DNA of 64,000 nt from JANYGA01 sp031420415 (GTDB taxonomy: Bacteria; Vulcanimicrobiota; Vulcanimicrobiia; Vulcanimicrobiales; Vulcanimicrobiaceae): positions 1 through 64,000 of the forward strand of contig JANOMT010000012.1 of the NCBI GenBank assembly GCA_031420415.1, given 5' to 3'. Below are positions 52,449 through 61,828 of the stretch, one piece after another. The notes beneath the pieces were generated by a model. It saw only the letters and a program-made list of their open reading frames with translations, was not told where the DNA came from and made no database searches. The translations under genes and the position numbers were made by a program. The first letter of the stretch is position 1, and every line of letters begins with the position of its first letter.

Positions 52449-54881
52449 CTACGGATCGACGTTGATCGCGATGCGCACGCCACGGTCGCCCGCTGCGATC
52501 TTCGGTAACGCTTCGCGCAGATAGCGTCGTACGTGCTCGAGCGACGCGCCTTTGATCGCGAGACGATAACGCCACTCATCGTTCACGAGCACGATCGGAT
52601 AGGGCGCGGGGCCTAAAACATCGGCATCGCCGAGGCTGCGAAGAAGTTCGCCATAGCGCATCGCCGCCGCAATCGTCGCCGATTCGTTCCGTCCAATAAT
52701 TCCCACGTAGATGAGTTCTGCGAGTGGCGGATAGCCGAGTTCCGCACGTGCGGTGAGTTCGTCCGTCGCGAAGCCATCGTAATCGTGACGGGCGGCCGCG
52801 ACGATCGCGGGATGCCCGGGCGAATACGTCTGCACGATGGCTTCGCCCGGCCGCGTGCGTCCGCTGCGTCCCGCGACTTGGACGAGCAGATCGAAGGTCC
52901 GTTCGGCCGCACGAAAATCGGGTGCGTGCAGACCGATGTCGGCCGCCACGACGCCGACGAGCGTGACGGTCGGAAAGTCCAGTCCTTTTGCAACCATCTG
53001 CGTGCCGACGAGGACGTCACCGCTCGCGCCGAACTCATCGAGCAAGCGCGCGTGATCGCCGACACGTGTCGTCGTATCGCTATCCATTCGAACGATTTTC
53101 GCGTTCGGAAAGAGCGCGAGCGTCGCTTCGACGACCTTCTGCGTGCCGACGCCGAATTCACGAATGGGTCCACTCGCACACGACGGACACGTCGTTGGAA
53201 TCGCGCGCTGCGCATCGCAGAGGTGACAGCGCAAGAGCGATTCCGTACGATGCACCGTCAGCGACGAACTGCAACGCGAACAACTCGGCACCACGCCGCA
53301 CGCGCGACATAACATGAAGCTCGACGAGCCGCGGCGGTTCACGAAGAGCACGCTCTTCTCTCCCGCTTCGAGACGCGCGCCGAGTGCGGCGACGAGGGCC
53401 GTGCTAAAAATACGGCGATTACCGCGCTCGAATTCGGCGGCGAGATCCACGACGTGCACGGTGGGAAGCGCGCTCGCAGTCGCGCGGCGTTCCAGGCGCA
53501 CGTGTGCGATCGTACCCGCGCGCGCAGCGGCGTATGCTTCGAGCGGCGGCGTCGCGCTGCCGAGGACGAGCGTACCCGCGGCGAGTCGCACGCGCTCGCG
53601 CGCCACGGCGACGGCATCGTAGCGCGGGACGGAGTCCTGTTTGTAGCTGCGTTCGTGCGCTTCGTCGACGACGATGAGCCGGACGTCCGGAAGCGGCGCG
53701 AAGACGGCACTGCGCGCGCCGACCACGACGTCGATTTCGCCGCGCGACGCCGCATGCCAGCTCTCGAAGCGTTCGCGTTCGGAGAGGCCGGAGTGTAGGA
53801 CCGCAACGCGATCGCCGAAAACGCCTTCGAAACGACGCGCGGTCTGCGGCGTGAGCGATATCTCGGGCACGAGCACGATCGCGCGCCCACCACGCGCGAT
53901 CGTCTCGGCGATCGCACGGAGATACACGAACGTTTTGCCGCTGCCCGTTACACCTTGGACCAGAACCTCGGCGAAGGCTCGCTTCGCGACGCGCGCGACG
54001 ATCGTATCGATCGCGCGCGCTTGTTCTTGCGTCGCGACGAACGCTTGCGTTTCGTGCGGTCCGCGCGCGCGCGCGATGGTCGCGACTTCGCTCGTTTCGA
54101 CGAGCGCACCGGCTTTGATCGCGCGCGCGACGATCGCGTGCGCGAAACCCGCCAAAAGCGCGTCACGTCTGCGCAGCGCCCCACATTCGACGACGAGCGC
54201 GACGAGCGCGCGCACGCGCGGTCCCGTTACCGCCACGCCCGTCGCGGCGAGCATTTTCTCACGCACGAAGGCGATCCGCGAAGGAACGAACGTCCGCTCG
54301 CGCACGACCGCACCGCCGCGTTGCAACACCACGAGCGCGTCCAGAAGCGTGCGGCGGTCGCCCGCGCGCCGCGCCTCGGGATGGCGCAGCAACGTCTCGA
54401 GCGTGAAGCCGGCGACGAAGTCTCCGGCGACGAGTCGCACGAGTCGCGGCGGCACGGTGGGAAATGCGTCGACCGTCGGCGGCAGGGCGACGACGAAACG
54501 ATCGACGACACGCGGAATCGCCGCTGCAAACGTGAGCGGCCCGAGCGCTTCGCCGAGAGAGCAGCAATAGCGTTCGGCAATCCAGCGCGCGAGAGCGAGG
54601 CCGTTCGCATCGAATGCACGTGCGACGTCGATGCGCGCGACGATCGGCCTCACGCCGGTCGTACCCGCGCGATCGCGCGGCGATGAGATGACGAATCCGT
54701 AGAGTTCGCGCGGCCCGAGCGGCACGCGCACGACGTCGCCGATTTCGACACGCATTTCGGCCGGTACGGCGTACGTGAGCGGTCGTTCGAGGCGTGCGGT
54801 TTTATGCTGGACGAAGACGTCGACGTACGTCACGGTGATGGGCGCGGTTTTAGCGAAGTTCGGCGGCACCGGGCGATGCAT
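52449..54881 (-). CDS. priA: Primosomal replication restart helicase PriA
   Basis: PriA reloads the replisome at stalled forks. This protein of about 810 residues has an N-terminal 3'-DNA-binding domain (RLERPLTYAVPAEMRVEIGDVVRVPLG), the helicase motifs GVTGSGKTFVYLRA (Walker A) and LIVVDEAHERSYKQDS (DEAH), and GATPPLEAY-like GSATPPLEAY. The paired zinc sites follow in CRACGVVPSCSRC and CHLCDAQ...CPSC. The frame opens at ATG 54881, overlapping aroB by 32 bp; a GTG at 54833 would avoid the overlap, so the start is unsure. Confidence 0.95.
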   Translation of the reverse strand: MHRPVPPNFAKTAPITVTYVDVFVQHKTARLERPLTYAVPAEMRVEIGDVVRVPLGPRELYGFVISSPRDRAGTTGVRPIVARIDVARAFDANGLALARWIAERYCCSLGEALGPLTFAAAIPRVVDRFVVALPPTVDAFPTVPPRLVRLVAGDFVAGFTLETLLRHPEARRAGDRRTLLDALVVLQRGGAVVRERTFVPSRIAFVREKMLAATGVAVTGPRVRALVALVVECGALRRRDALLAGFAHAIVARAIKAGALVETSEVATIARARGPHETQAFVATQEQARAIDTIVARVAKRAFAEVLVQGVTGSGKTFVYLRAIAETIARGGRAIVLVPEISLTPQTARRFEGVFGDRVAVLHSGLSERERFESWHAASRGEIDVVVGARSAVFAPLPDVRLIVVDEAHERSYKQDSVPRYDAVAVARERVRLAAGTLVLGSATPPLEAYAAARAGTIAHVRLERRATASALPTVHVVDLAAEFERGNRRIFSTALVAALGARLEAGEKSVLFVNRRGSSSFMLCRACGVVPSCSRCSSSLTVHRTESLLRCHLCDAQRAIPTTCPSCASGPIREFGVGTQKVVEATLALFPNAKIVRMDSDTTTRVGDHARLLDEFGASGDVLVGTQMVAKGLDFPTVTLVGVVAADIGLHAPDFRAAERTFDLLVQVAGRSGRTRPGEAIVQTYSPGHPAIVAAARHDYDGFATDELTARAELGYPPLAELIYVGIIGRNESATIAAAMRYGELLRSLGDADVLGPAPYPIVLVNDEWRYRLAIKGASLEHVRRYLREALPKIAAGDRGVRIAINVDP

Positions 54882-55923
54882 TGACGCGCGCGAGTACCGA
54901 ACGCACCGTTTTGAGCGGCACCACGATACCGAACTCGACGTCTCCGATCGTCCGCGGTAGGACGAAGCGTACCTTACCCGCGCGCGTTTTCTTATCGTTG
55001 GTCATCGCAGCCAGAAGCGCGTCGTGATCGGTCGTCGGTGATACAAGCGGTAAGCGCAAGAGTGCGAGTAACGCGAGGACGCGCAGATGCTCGTCGCCCG
55101 AGAACCGCCCCGTGCGCAACGCGAGCAGCCCTGCGGCACGCAAGCCGATACTCACCGCGTCGCCGTGCGAGACGCGAAAGTTCGTTACTTTTTCGATCGC
55201 GTGACCGAACGTGTGGCCGAGATTGAGGACCTCACGTGCCCCCGCTTCGAATTTGTCGTCGCTGACGACCATCGCTTTGATGCGTAATGAATCTGCGACG
55301 ACTGTTTCCCAGGGCCACTTGCGCAACGGATGCGGCGCGAGCACTTCGAGGCTTGCGAAGACCTCGTCGCCCTCGATGATCCCGTGCTTGACGACCTCTC
55401 CGAGCCCTTCGCGGAGTTGTTTTTCGGGCAGCGTTTCGAGCGAGTCGATATCGCAGAAAACGGCAAGCGGGTCGCGGAACGCGCCCGCGAGATTCTTTCC
55501 CGCAGGCAGATCGACGCCCGTCTTGCCACCGATCGACGCATCGACCATCGCGACGAGTGAGGTCGCGACGTTGACGAATGGCACGCCGCGCATATACGTC
55601 GCCGCGACGAATCCGAAGAGGTCACCCGCTACGCCACCACCGACGCAGACGAGCGTCGTCGTACGATCGGCACCCGCGGCTGCAAGTTCGGCGTAGACGC
55701 GTTCGACGGTGCGCAGCGTCTTGCGCCGTTCGCCGAGCGCGAACGCGAGCACCGTCGTGTTCTTGCCGATCGTTTTGGCAATCGCGTTCGCGCGTGCCGC
55801 AACGTTGCGATCGCAGAGGACGATCGTGCGCCCGGATCCGCGCTCGCGCAAAAATTTCGCGACCGCACGAGCGGTATCGTGGTCGATCGTGATGGGATAG
55901 CCGAGGCTGTCGATACGGGTCAT
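54850..55923 (-). CDS. aroB: 3-dehydroquinate synthase
   Basis: AroB makes 3-dehydroquinate in the second step of the shikimate pathway. It has 357 residues. Marks are the NAD-binding VCVGGGVAGDLFGF, the MVDASIGGKTGVDLPAGKN loop, the metal-site Glu in REGLGEVVKHGIIEG and the His in LNLGHTFGHAIEK. The start overlaps the aroK stop by ATGA-like coupling (4 bp), giving aroC-aroK-aroB-priA order on minus. Confidence 0.96.
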   Translation of the reverse strand: MTRIDSLGYPITIDHDTARAVAKFLRERGSGRTIVLCDRNVAARANAIAKTIGKNTTVLAFALGERRKTLRTVERVYAELAAAGADRTTTLVCVGGGVAGDLFGFVAATYMRGVPFVNVATSLVAMVDASIGGKTGVDLPAGKNLAGAFRDPLAVFCDIDSLETLPEKQLREGLGEVVKHGIIEGDEVFASLEVLAPHPLRKWPWETVVADSLRIKAMVVSDDKFEAGAREVLNLGHTFGHAIEKVTNFRVSHGDAVSIGLRAAGLLALRTGRFSGDEHLRVLALLALLRLPLVSPTTDHDALLAAMTNDKKTRAGKVRFVLPRTIGDVEFGIVVPLKTVRSVLARVNASPGAAELR

Positions 55924-56456
55924 TGCGTGCGTCCATTCGACGCGGATCCGAGCGTACTTGCGCCCGGCGTGCGCGCTGAAATTTCATCCACGATCCGCCG
56001 CGCGTAGGCGAGTTTCGATGTTTGCGGTGAACGCACGATGAGATCGGCTTCGCGATAGAGCGGCTCGCGCGCATCGAGGAGTTCTCGCACGCGTTCGATT
56101 GTGGGCTCGGCACCAACGAGCGGCCGCACCGTTCGCGATCGGCGCAATCGGTAGACGAGCGTTTCTACGGGCACGTCGAGATAGACGCGAAACGCACGCG
56201 CGGCTAAGAGCGCGCGCGTCGGTTCGTAGGTGATCGCGCCGCCACCGAGTGCGATCACCGCGAGCGGTCCGTCGAGCGCCTCGCAAACGGCCGCGCATTC
56301 CGCCGCCCGGAAACCGGCTTCGCCGACGCGTGCGAAGAGCGTCGCGATCGCGCCTTCGCGTGCGATGATGAGGTCGTCGGTATCGACGAAGGGAAGCCCA
56401 AGTTCGCGTGCGAGATGGCGGCCAACGGTCGTTTTTCCCGCGGCCATGAAGCCCAC
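55920..56456 (-). CDS. aroK: Shikimate kinase
   Basis: AroK phosphorylates shikimate with ATP. At least 178 residues are encoded. The P-loop is MAAGKTTVGRHLA, the shikimate-binding Asp is in FVDTDDLI, the Gly loop ALGGGAIT and the lid Arg in SRTVRPLVG. The first standard start is GTG 56456, which places the P-loop at residue 4 and removes most of the first beta strand (KHVAL lies just upstream in frame). The upstream frame to the aroC stop has no ATG, GTG or TTG; an ATC at 56474 beside that stop could be a rare start. The C-terminal tail is Ser/Thr-rich. Confidence 0.9.
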   Translation of the reverse strand: MGFMAAGKTTVGRHLARELGLPFVDTDDLIIAREGAIATLFARVGEAGFRAAECAAVCEALDGPLAVIALGGGAITYEPTRALLAARAFRVYLDVPVETLVYRLRRSRTVRPLVGAEPTIERVRELLDAREPLYREADLIVRSPQTSKLAYARRIVDEISARTPGASTLGSASNGRTQ

Positions 56457-56473
56457 GAGCGCGACGTGTTTGA

Positions 56474-57634
56474 TTAGACCGTCGATGGTTCGAACAGCCG
56501 CGCCGCAGCCGCCACGGCACGTTCCATATTTTCACGCGTTTCCTCGATCGAATCGCCACCGTATTTTTCGAGAATCGGGGCGACGAGGGCGAGGCGCACC
56601 ATCGCTTCGCCGACGATCGAGGCGGCCGGCACGACGCAAACGTCGCTACGCACGATGCTCGCCGGCGCAACGGTGGTCTCGTGCAGATTGACCGATGGCA
56701 ACGCCTTCATAAGGGTCGGAATTGGCTTCACCGTCACGCGCAAGATAAGGTCTTGGCCGTTGGAGATGCCGCCTTCGATACCGCCCGCGCGATTGGAACC
56801 GCGCGCGACGTTCTTCTCACTATCGAGCGTGAACGTATCGTGGGCGCGCGAACCCGGAAGCGAAGCGATGTCGCGCCCGGCCCCGACTTCTACCGCCTTG
56901 ACCGTCTGCATCGCCATGAGCGCGCCTGCAAGAACGCCGTCGAGCCGCGTATCGGGTTGCCGGTTCGAGCCGATGCCGACGGGCATCCCCGTCACGCGGA
57001 CGGTGAAGGTGCCGCCGAGGGTATCGCCTGCGGCTTTGGCCGCGTCGATGTGCGCGATCATCTTCTGCGCCGTTGCGGGATCGGGGCAGCGCACGTCGCT
57101 CGCGTTCGTCGCTTCGGTATCGACGACGTCGATCTCGGGAGCGATGATCTCACCGATCTGCGAGACGTACGCGGTGGTACGGATGCCGAGTGTTTCGAGG
57201 AATTGGGCGCAAATCGCGCCGAGGGCGACGCGCATCGCCGTTTCGCGCGCACTCGCGCGCTCGAGCACGTTGCGTAGGTCGCGCTGACGATACTTCATCG
57301 CGCCCGCGTAATCGGTGTGCCCGGGCCGGGGATTGGTGAGCATTTTTCCGCCGCCGGTGAGCGGATCCATGAGGGCGCGGACATTCTCGAAATCTTTGTT
57401 ACGCACGAGGATCGCGATCGGCGAACCGAGTGTCTCCCCACCGCGCAGGCCCGCAAGAAATTCGACCTCATCGGTCTCGATCTTCATGCGTCCGCCGCGG
57501 CCGTAACCGCCTTGTCGCGCCCGAAGCGTCGCGTTGATCTGCTCGACGTCGAGTTTGAGGTGCGCGGGAAGGCCGTCGAGGATGCCGACGAGCGAAGGGC
57601 CATGCGATTCGCCTGCGGTGAGGTACCGGAACAT
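56474..57634 (-). CDS. aroC: Chorismate synthase
   Basis: AroC forms chorismate from EPSP with reduced FMN. It has 386 residues. It begins MFRYLTAGESHGPSLVGILDGLP, has RARQGGYGRGGRMKIETD, the catalytic-His region RPGHTDYAGAMKY and RASARETAMRVALGA. It heads the aroC-aroK-aroB-priA operon; aroA and the other shikimate genes are elsewhere. An 84-bp gap separates it from the divergent SRPBCC gene. Confidence 0.97.
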   Translation of the reverse strand: MFRYLTAGESHGPSLVGILDGLPAHLKLDVEQINATLRARQGGYGRGGRMKIETDEVEFLAGLRGGETLGSPIAILVRNKDFENVRALMDPLTGGGKMLTNPRPGHTDYAGAMKYRQRDLRNVLERASARETAMRVALGAICAQFLETLGIRTTAYVSQIGEIIAPEIDVVDTEATNASDVRCPDPATAQKMIAHIDAAKAAGDTLGGTFTVRVTGMPVGIGSNRQPDTRLDGVLAGALMAMQTVKAVEVGAGRDIASLPGSRAHDTFTLDSEKNVARGSNRAGGIEGGISNGQDLILRVTVKPIPTLMKALPSVNLHETTVAPASIVRSDVCVVPAASIVGEAMVRLALVAPILEKYGGDSIEETRENMERAVAAAARLFEPSTV

Positions 57635-57718
57635 TCTTTACGATTTCGCCGCGGATGAGTCGATGTCCGCGAACGCGCCAGGCCCACACCATCTCGTCTC
57701 CGTAGGCCCGTCAGCAAC

Positions 57719-58147
57719 ATGGAGTACGAACGCTCGATCACGCTCGCGCAAGACATCGAGGCCGTCTTCGCATATATCGTCGATGAAACGAAACTCGTGC
57801 GGTGGCGCGAAGGGCTGCGCGAATCCAAACGCCTGACACCGGGCGACGATCTCGACGGCGCGCGATATGCCGAGACGATCGAAACCCCCCTTGGCGTTCG
57901 AACGCTCACCGTCGCACTCGAAGCGCGGCCACCATTCGCACTCGCTTTTCGCGTCGTCGACGGCCCCATTCGCCCCAAAGGAACGCTCGCGCTTCGCACG
58001 ATTGCGGCGGGGACCGAACTGACGTATCACGTCGACTACACGCCGATGCTCCCGATTGCGACGCCGCTCGACCTCGTGATCTTCGCATCCTTGACGGTGG
58101 CCGTGGATAAGAGTCTTGCGAAACTCGCCGCGTTCATCGGCTCGTAG
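57719..58147 (+). CDS. SRPBCC-family (START-like) protein
   Basis: This 142-residue protein has the helix-grip pattern: EYERSITLAQDIEAVFAYIVDETKLVRWREG at the start, then ETPLGVRTLTVALEARPPFALAFRVVDG and a long C-terminal helix (TVAVDKSLAKLAAFI). Such proteins bind hydrophobic ligands or act as cyclases. There is no signal peptide. It is followed by deoC after 39 bp, on the same strand. Confidence 0.8.
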   Translation: MEYERSITLAQDIEAVFAYIVDETKLVRWREGLRESKRLTPGDDLDGARYAETIETPLGVRTLTVALEARPPFALAFRVVDGPIRPKGTLALRTIAAGTELTYHVDYTPMLPIATPLDLVIFASLTVAVDKSLAKLAAFIGS

Positions 58148-58186
58148 CCGCCGGAGTTCGCGCGGGCGAGGCGAACGGCCAGCATC

Positions 58187-59068
58187 ATGCAGCGTGCAAC
58201 CGTGCGGATTGACGCCGTCGCAATCGAAACGCGCGCCGCCGATCTCGGCCGTCGGTCGCTCAAGGGGGAGACGAAAACCGCGGCGATCGATCTCGCGATC
58301 GCTTGCATGGACCTCACCACGCTCGAAGGTCGCGACACGCCTGCGACCGTTCGCGATCTTTGCGCGCGCGGGAAAGCGCCCGCACCGGGTGCGCCGCCGG
58401 TCGCGGCTGTCTGCGTCTATCCCCGTCTCGTGCGCGCGGCGACCGAGGCGTTGCGCGATTCGAGCGTTCGCGTCGCCTCCGTCGCGACGGCGTTTCCCAG
58501 CGGCCAATCCTCTCTCGACATAAAGCTCCGCGAAACGCACGACGCATTAGCAGACGGTGCACGCGAGATCGATATGGTGATCGATCGCGGCGCCCTGCTT
58601 GCCGGCCGCGAGGACGATGTCGCGCACGAAATCGCACGCGTTCGCGCCGCATGCGGCGATGCGACGCTCAAAGTCATTCTCGAAGTCGGCGAACTCGGCT
58701 CGTATGCGATGATGCGTCGCGCGTGCGATCTCGCGCTCGCGAGCGGTGCCGATTTCCTAAAAACGGCGACGGGAAAGATCGGCGTTTCTTCAACGCCCGC
58801 AATCGCACTCGTACTCTGTGATGCCATCGCCGAACACTCGCGACGCACCGGTCGCGACGTCGGCATCAAGTTCGCGGGTGGGATTCGCACCACCAAAAAC
58901 GCTTTCGTCTATCTCGCAATCGTCAACGAAACACTCGGCGATGCGTGGCTGCGACCGGAGCGTTTGCGCATCGGGGCGTCGGCGCTGCTCGACGATCTGC
59001 TCTTGCAGCGCACCAAACTGCGGACGGGCGCCTATGGCGATCCCGCTCGCGCAGCGGTTGCCGTTTGA
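58187..59068 (+). CDS. deoC: Deoxyribose-phosphate aldolase
   Basis: DeoC splits 2-deoxyribose-5-phosphate to glyceraldehyde-3-phosphate and acetaldehyde. This 293-residue enzyme has the Schiff-base lysine in GADFLKTATGKIGVSS, the second Lys in GIKFAGGIRTTKN and the catalytic Asp in AREIDMVIDRGALLAGR. It is longer than E. coli DeoC (259). Its stop overlaps the TTG of the next gene (TTGA). That gene is an aldehyde dehydrogenase homologue without catalytic residues. Confidence 0.92.
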   Translation: MQRATVRIDAVAIETRAADLGRRSLKGETKTAAIDLAIACMDLTTLEGRDTPATVRDLCARGKAPAPGAPPVAAVCVYPRLVRAATEALRDSSVRVASVATAFPSGQSSLDIKLRETHDALADGAREIDMVIDRGALLAGREDDVAHEIARVRAACGDATLKVILEVGELGSYAMMRRACDLALASGADFLKTATGKIGVSSTPAIALVLCDAIAEHSRRTGRDVGIKFAGGIRTTKNAFVYLAIVNETLGDAWLRPERLRIGASALLDDLLLQRTKLRTGAYGDPARAAVAV

Positions 59069-60498
59069 GCTTCACGTACGCGCCCGCCCTCGAATCGATT
59101 GCCGATATCGACCTGCGCGAGCGCTACGGGCTTTTCATCGGCGGCGCGTGGGTCGCACCGAGCGACGGCACCTATCTCGCGTGCGAGAACCCGGCGACGG
59201 AATTGCCGCTCGCGCTCGTCGCGCGCGCCTCGCCGACCGATGTCGAACGCGCCGTGCGCGCGGCACGCCGTGGGTACGACAAATACTGGCGCAAACTCAA
59301 AGCGCCGGAGCGAGCGAAATATCTCTTTCGCATCGCGCGCGCAGTCGACGAACGGACGCGCGCGATCGCCGTCCGTGAATCGCTCTCGAGCGGTATGCCG
59401 ATCCGCTTCGCTCGTAACCGTGTTTGCGCGACGGCTTCGGCGCACGCGTTCTACGCCGCAGGTTGGGCCGACAAACTCGCGTGGGCGGTACGCGGTCACG
59501 AACGCGCCCACGCGGTCGGCGTCGTCGGCGCGATGGTGCCGGGATACGCAGCGTTTTCCGCAACACTCGCATTCGTCGCACCGGCACTCGCGTGCGGCAA
59601 TACGGTGGTGTTCGTTCCCGATGCGCTCGCACCGCTCGGAGCGTTCTCACTCGCGCAGATCTGCGCGGATGTCGATCTGCCGCCGGGCGTTTTCAATGTG
59701 ATCACGGGCGATGCGACGGTGGGTGCGAGTCTCGTCGATCATCCCGACGTCGATCTGCTCGCGCGCGCGGGCACGATCGCCGAAGGTGCGGCGCTGCGCC
59801 GAAGCGTTGCCGGTCGACGCACGCGCGTCCATCTCACGCTCGACGGCGTTTCCACGATCGTGGTCTACGACGACGCGCCACTCGATGCCGCAATTGAAAA
59901 TATCGTCGCTGCGATGTCGCTTGGCGGATCGCGCGCGAACTTCGCGGGCGTCCGCATCTTGGCAGCCGAGAGTATCGCAGCCGAAATCCTCGACCGCGTG
60001 AAGGTGCGACTCGTGACGCTGCGCCACGGCGATCCGCTCGATAAAAATACCGATGTCGGCGCCCTCCCGTCGCGCGCGCACCGCGACGCGCTGGTCGGGC
60101 TCGCGGCGGCGGCTTCGGCCGAGGGGGCGTCGATCCTCGCCGCGCCGTGGAGCGCGCCCGAGCGCGGGTACTGGCATCCCGCGAGCCTCGTCATCGACCT
60201 TCCGGCGAGCTTCGATGCTTCGCCCCTCGATCGACCGGGGCTCGCGACGTTCGGCACGTTCCGTACCCCAAGCGAAGCGCTCGAACGTGCGAATGCCGCA
60301 TACGGGGCGCTCGCCGCGAGCGTTTGGACCTCGAGTGGGTCGCTCGGACTCTACACCGCGCAACGCTTGGAGGCGGGCGCGGTTTGGTGCAATACGTTCG
60401 ACCGCGTCGATGCGAGCTCGCCCTTCGGCGGGACCGGCGAAGCGGGTTTTGGACGCTCGGGCGGGCTCGCGGGACTACGCGCGTTTCTCGAGATGTAA
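59065..60498 (+). CDS. Aldehyde dehydrogenase-superfamily pseudoenzyme next to deoC
   Basis: This 477-residue protein has the ALDH fold from FIGGAWVAPSDGTYLACENPA to ASSPFGGTGEAGFGRSGG. The TTG start at 59065 overlaps deoC by 4 bp. By alignment to typical ALDHs, the catalytic Cys (in GQxCxAG) is replaced by Asn292 (GGSRANFAG). The general-base Glu (LELGG) is Thr258 (LTLDG). The NAD-binding Lys of KPSE is a Val (VFVPDAL). The Asn of PWNFP is also lost. An intact-looking reading frame and tight coupling suggest a conserved non-catalytic partner rather than decay. Redox activity is not expected. Confidence 0.8.
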   Translation: MSFTYAPALESIADIDLRERYGLFIGGAWVAPSDGTYLACENPATELPLALVARASPTDVERAVRAARRGYDKYWRKLKAPERAKYLFRIARAVDERTRAIAVRESLSSGMPIRFARNRVCATASAHAFYAAGWADKLAWAVRGHERAHAVGVVGAMVPGYAAFSATLAFVAPALACGNTVVFVPDALAPLGAFSLAQICADVDLPPGVFNVITGDATVGASLVDHPDVDLLARAGTIAEGAALRRSVAGRRTRVHLTLDGVSTIVVYDDAPLDAAIENIVAAMSLGGSRANFAGVRILAAESIAAEILDRVKVRLVTLRHGDPLDKNTDVGALPSRAHRDALVGLAAAASAEGASILAAPWSAPERGYWHPASLVIDLPASFDASPLDRPGLATFGTFRTPSEALERANAAYGALAASVWTSSGSLGLYTAQRLEAGAVWCNTFDRVDASSPFGGTGEAGFGRSGGLAGLRAFLEM

Positions 60499-60537
60499 CC
60501 CTCATACTGACGAGCCGCCACCGGGTAGAGGTACGCC

Positions 60538-61815
60538 GTGCAACTTACTGAGCCCAGCACTATCGACCGCGCCGCCCTGCGGATGTGGTACCTGACGAAC
60601 CGCAATCGAACCGCAGAAATCTTCGCGATACCCGAGCCTGAGGCATATTTCGATCGCCCGATCGGCCTGCGCAATCCAATCGCGTTTTACGATGGGCATA
60701 TTCCGAATTTCACCTATCTCAAGCTCAATCGCGAGGGTCTCGGCGCACCCGCGATCGACCCGGCTTTCGAAAAGCTCTTCGAGCGCGGCATCGATCCCGA
60801 AAGCGAACGCGAAGCCGCGGCGCTCGGTGACACAGCGTGGCCCGACCGTCAACGCATCGCCGCTTACGGCGCCGCAATCGACGCCGCCGTCTTACAGGCG
60901 TTCGCGAAAGCCGATCTTACCGATGCCTCCGCATCACCCTCGCTCGTGCGTGCGGAAGCCGTTTACAATATTCTCGAGCACGAAGAGATGCATCACGAGA
61001 CGTTGCTCTACATGCTTCACCGCTTGCCATTCGAGCGCAAACGCTCGCGCGGTCGTACCGGATCGTTCGTCGAATGTGCGCCGCTCGCGACCGGGCGCGT
61101 AACGATTCCCGCGGGAACCGCGACGCTCGGCGCTCGGCGCGACGCGATTCGTTTTGGCTGGGATAATGAATTCGACGAACATCACATCGAGGTCGGCGCC
61201 TTCGAAATCGACGTGAACGATGTGACGAACGGCGAATGGCTCGAATTCGTGCGAGTGGGTGGCCCCGTACCCTCGTTTTGGATCGCGCGCGAAGACGGGT
61301 TCCGCCTACTCGGGATGTTCGAAGAGATGCCGCTCCCGCTGACGTGGCCCGTCTATGTCACGCAGGCGCAAGCGAGCGCCTACGCGGCGTGGAAAGGTGT
61401 GCGTTTGCCGACGGAGCCCGAGTACCATCGTGCGGCTTACGGCACGCCCGATGGCGTCGAGCGCGAGCATCCGTGGGGCGATCTAGCGCCGTCGTCGGAG
61501 TTTGGCAATTTCGATTTCAAACGGTTCGATCCCGAACCCGTCGGGCAATATGCGGCGGGCGCGAGCGCTTTCGGAGTCTACGATCTCGTCGGAAACGGCT
61601 GGGAGTGGACCTCGACCCTTTGGGGTCCGTTCGCCGGCTTTTCACCGATGGTGACGTATCCGATCTATTCGAATAGTTTCTTCGACGGCCAACACTACGT
61701 CATCAAAGGCGCGTCACCCGTGACGAGTCGCAATCTCATCCGACGGTCGTTGCGCAACTGGTTCCGGCCGGAATATCCGTATCTCTACGCGACGTTTCGA
61801 ACGGTTCGCAGCTAA
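60538..61815 (+). CDS. EgtB-like iron-dependent sulfoxide synthase (DinB plus FGE-sulfatase)
   Basis: This 425-residue protein has an N-terminal DinB-like domain with the expected three-His iron site (His54 in GHIPNFTYL; His148 and His152 in ILEHEEMHHETL), then a C-terminal FGE-sulfatase domain (about 190-420): VTIPAGTATLGARRD, GAFEIDVNDVTNGEWLEFV, YAAWKGVRLPTEPEYHRAAYG and GNGWEWTSTLWGPF. EgtB joins cysteine-derived sulphur to hercynine in ergothioneine synthesis. The GTG start follows AGAGG. No egtD methyltransferase lies nearby, so the substrate could be hercynine or another histidine derivative. Confidence 0.8.
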   Translation: MQLTEPSTIDRAALRMWYLTNRNRTAEIFAIPEPEAYFDRPIGLRNPIAFYDGHIPNFTYLKLNREGLGAPAIDPAFEKLFERGIDPESEREAAALGDTAWPDRQRIAAYGAAIDAAVLQAFAKADLTDASASPSLVRAEAVYNILEHEEMHHETLLYMLHRLPFERKRSRGRTGSFVECAPLATGRVTIPAGTATLGARRDAIRFGWDNEFDEHHIEVGAFEIDVNDVTNGEWLEFVRVGGPVPSFWIAREDGFRLLGMFEEMPLPLTWPVYVTQAQASAYAAWKGVRLPTEPEYHRAAYGTPDGVEREHPWGDLAPSSEFGNFDFKRFDPEPVGQYAAGASAFGVYDLVGNGWEWTSTLWGPFAGFSPMVTYPIYSNSFFDGQHYVIKGASPVTSRNLIRRSLRNWFRPEYPYLYATFRTVRS

Positions 61816-61828
61816 ACGACATCGGTCT

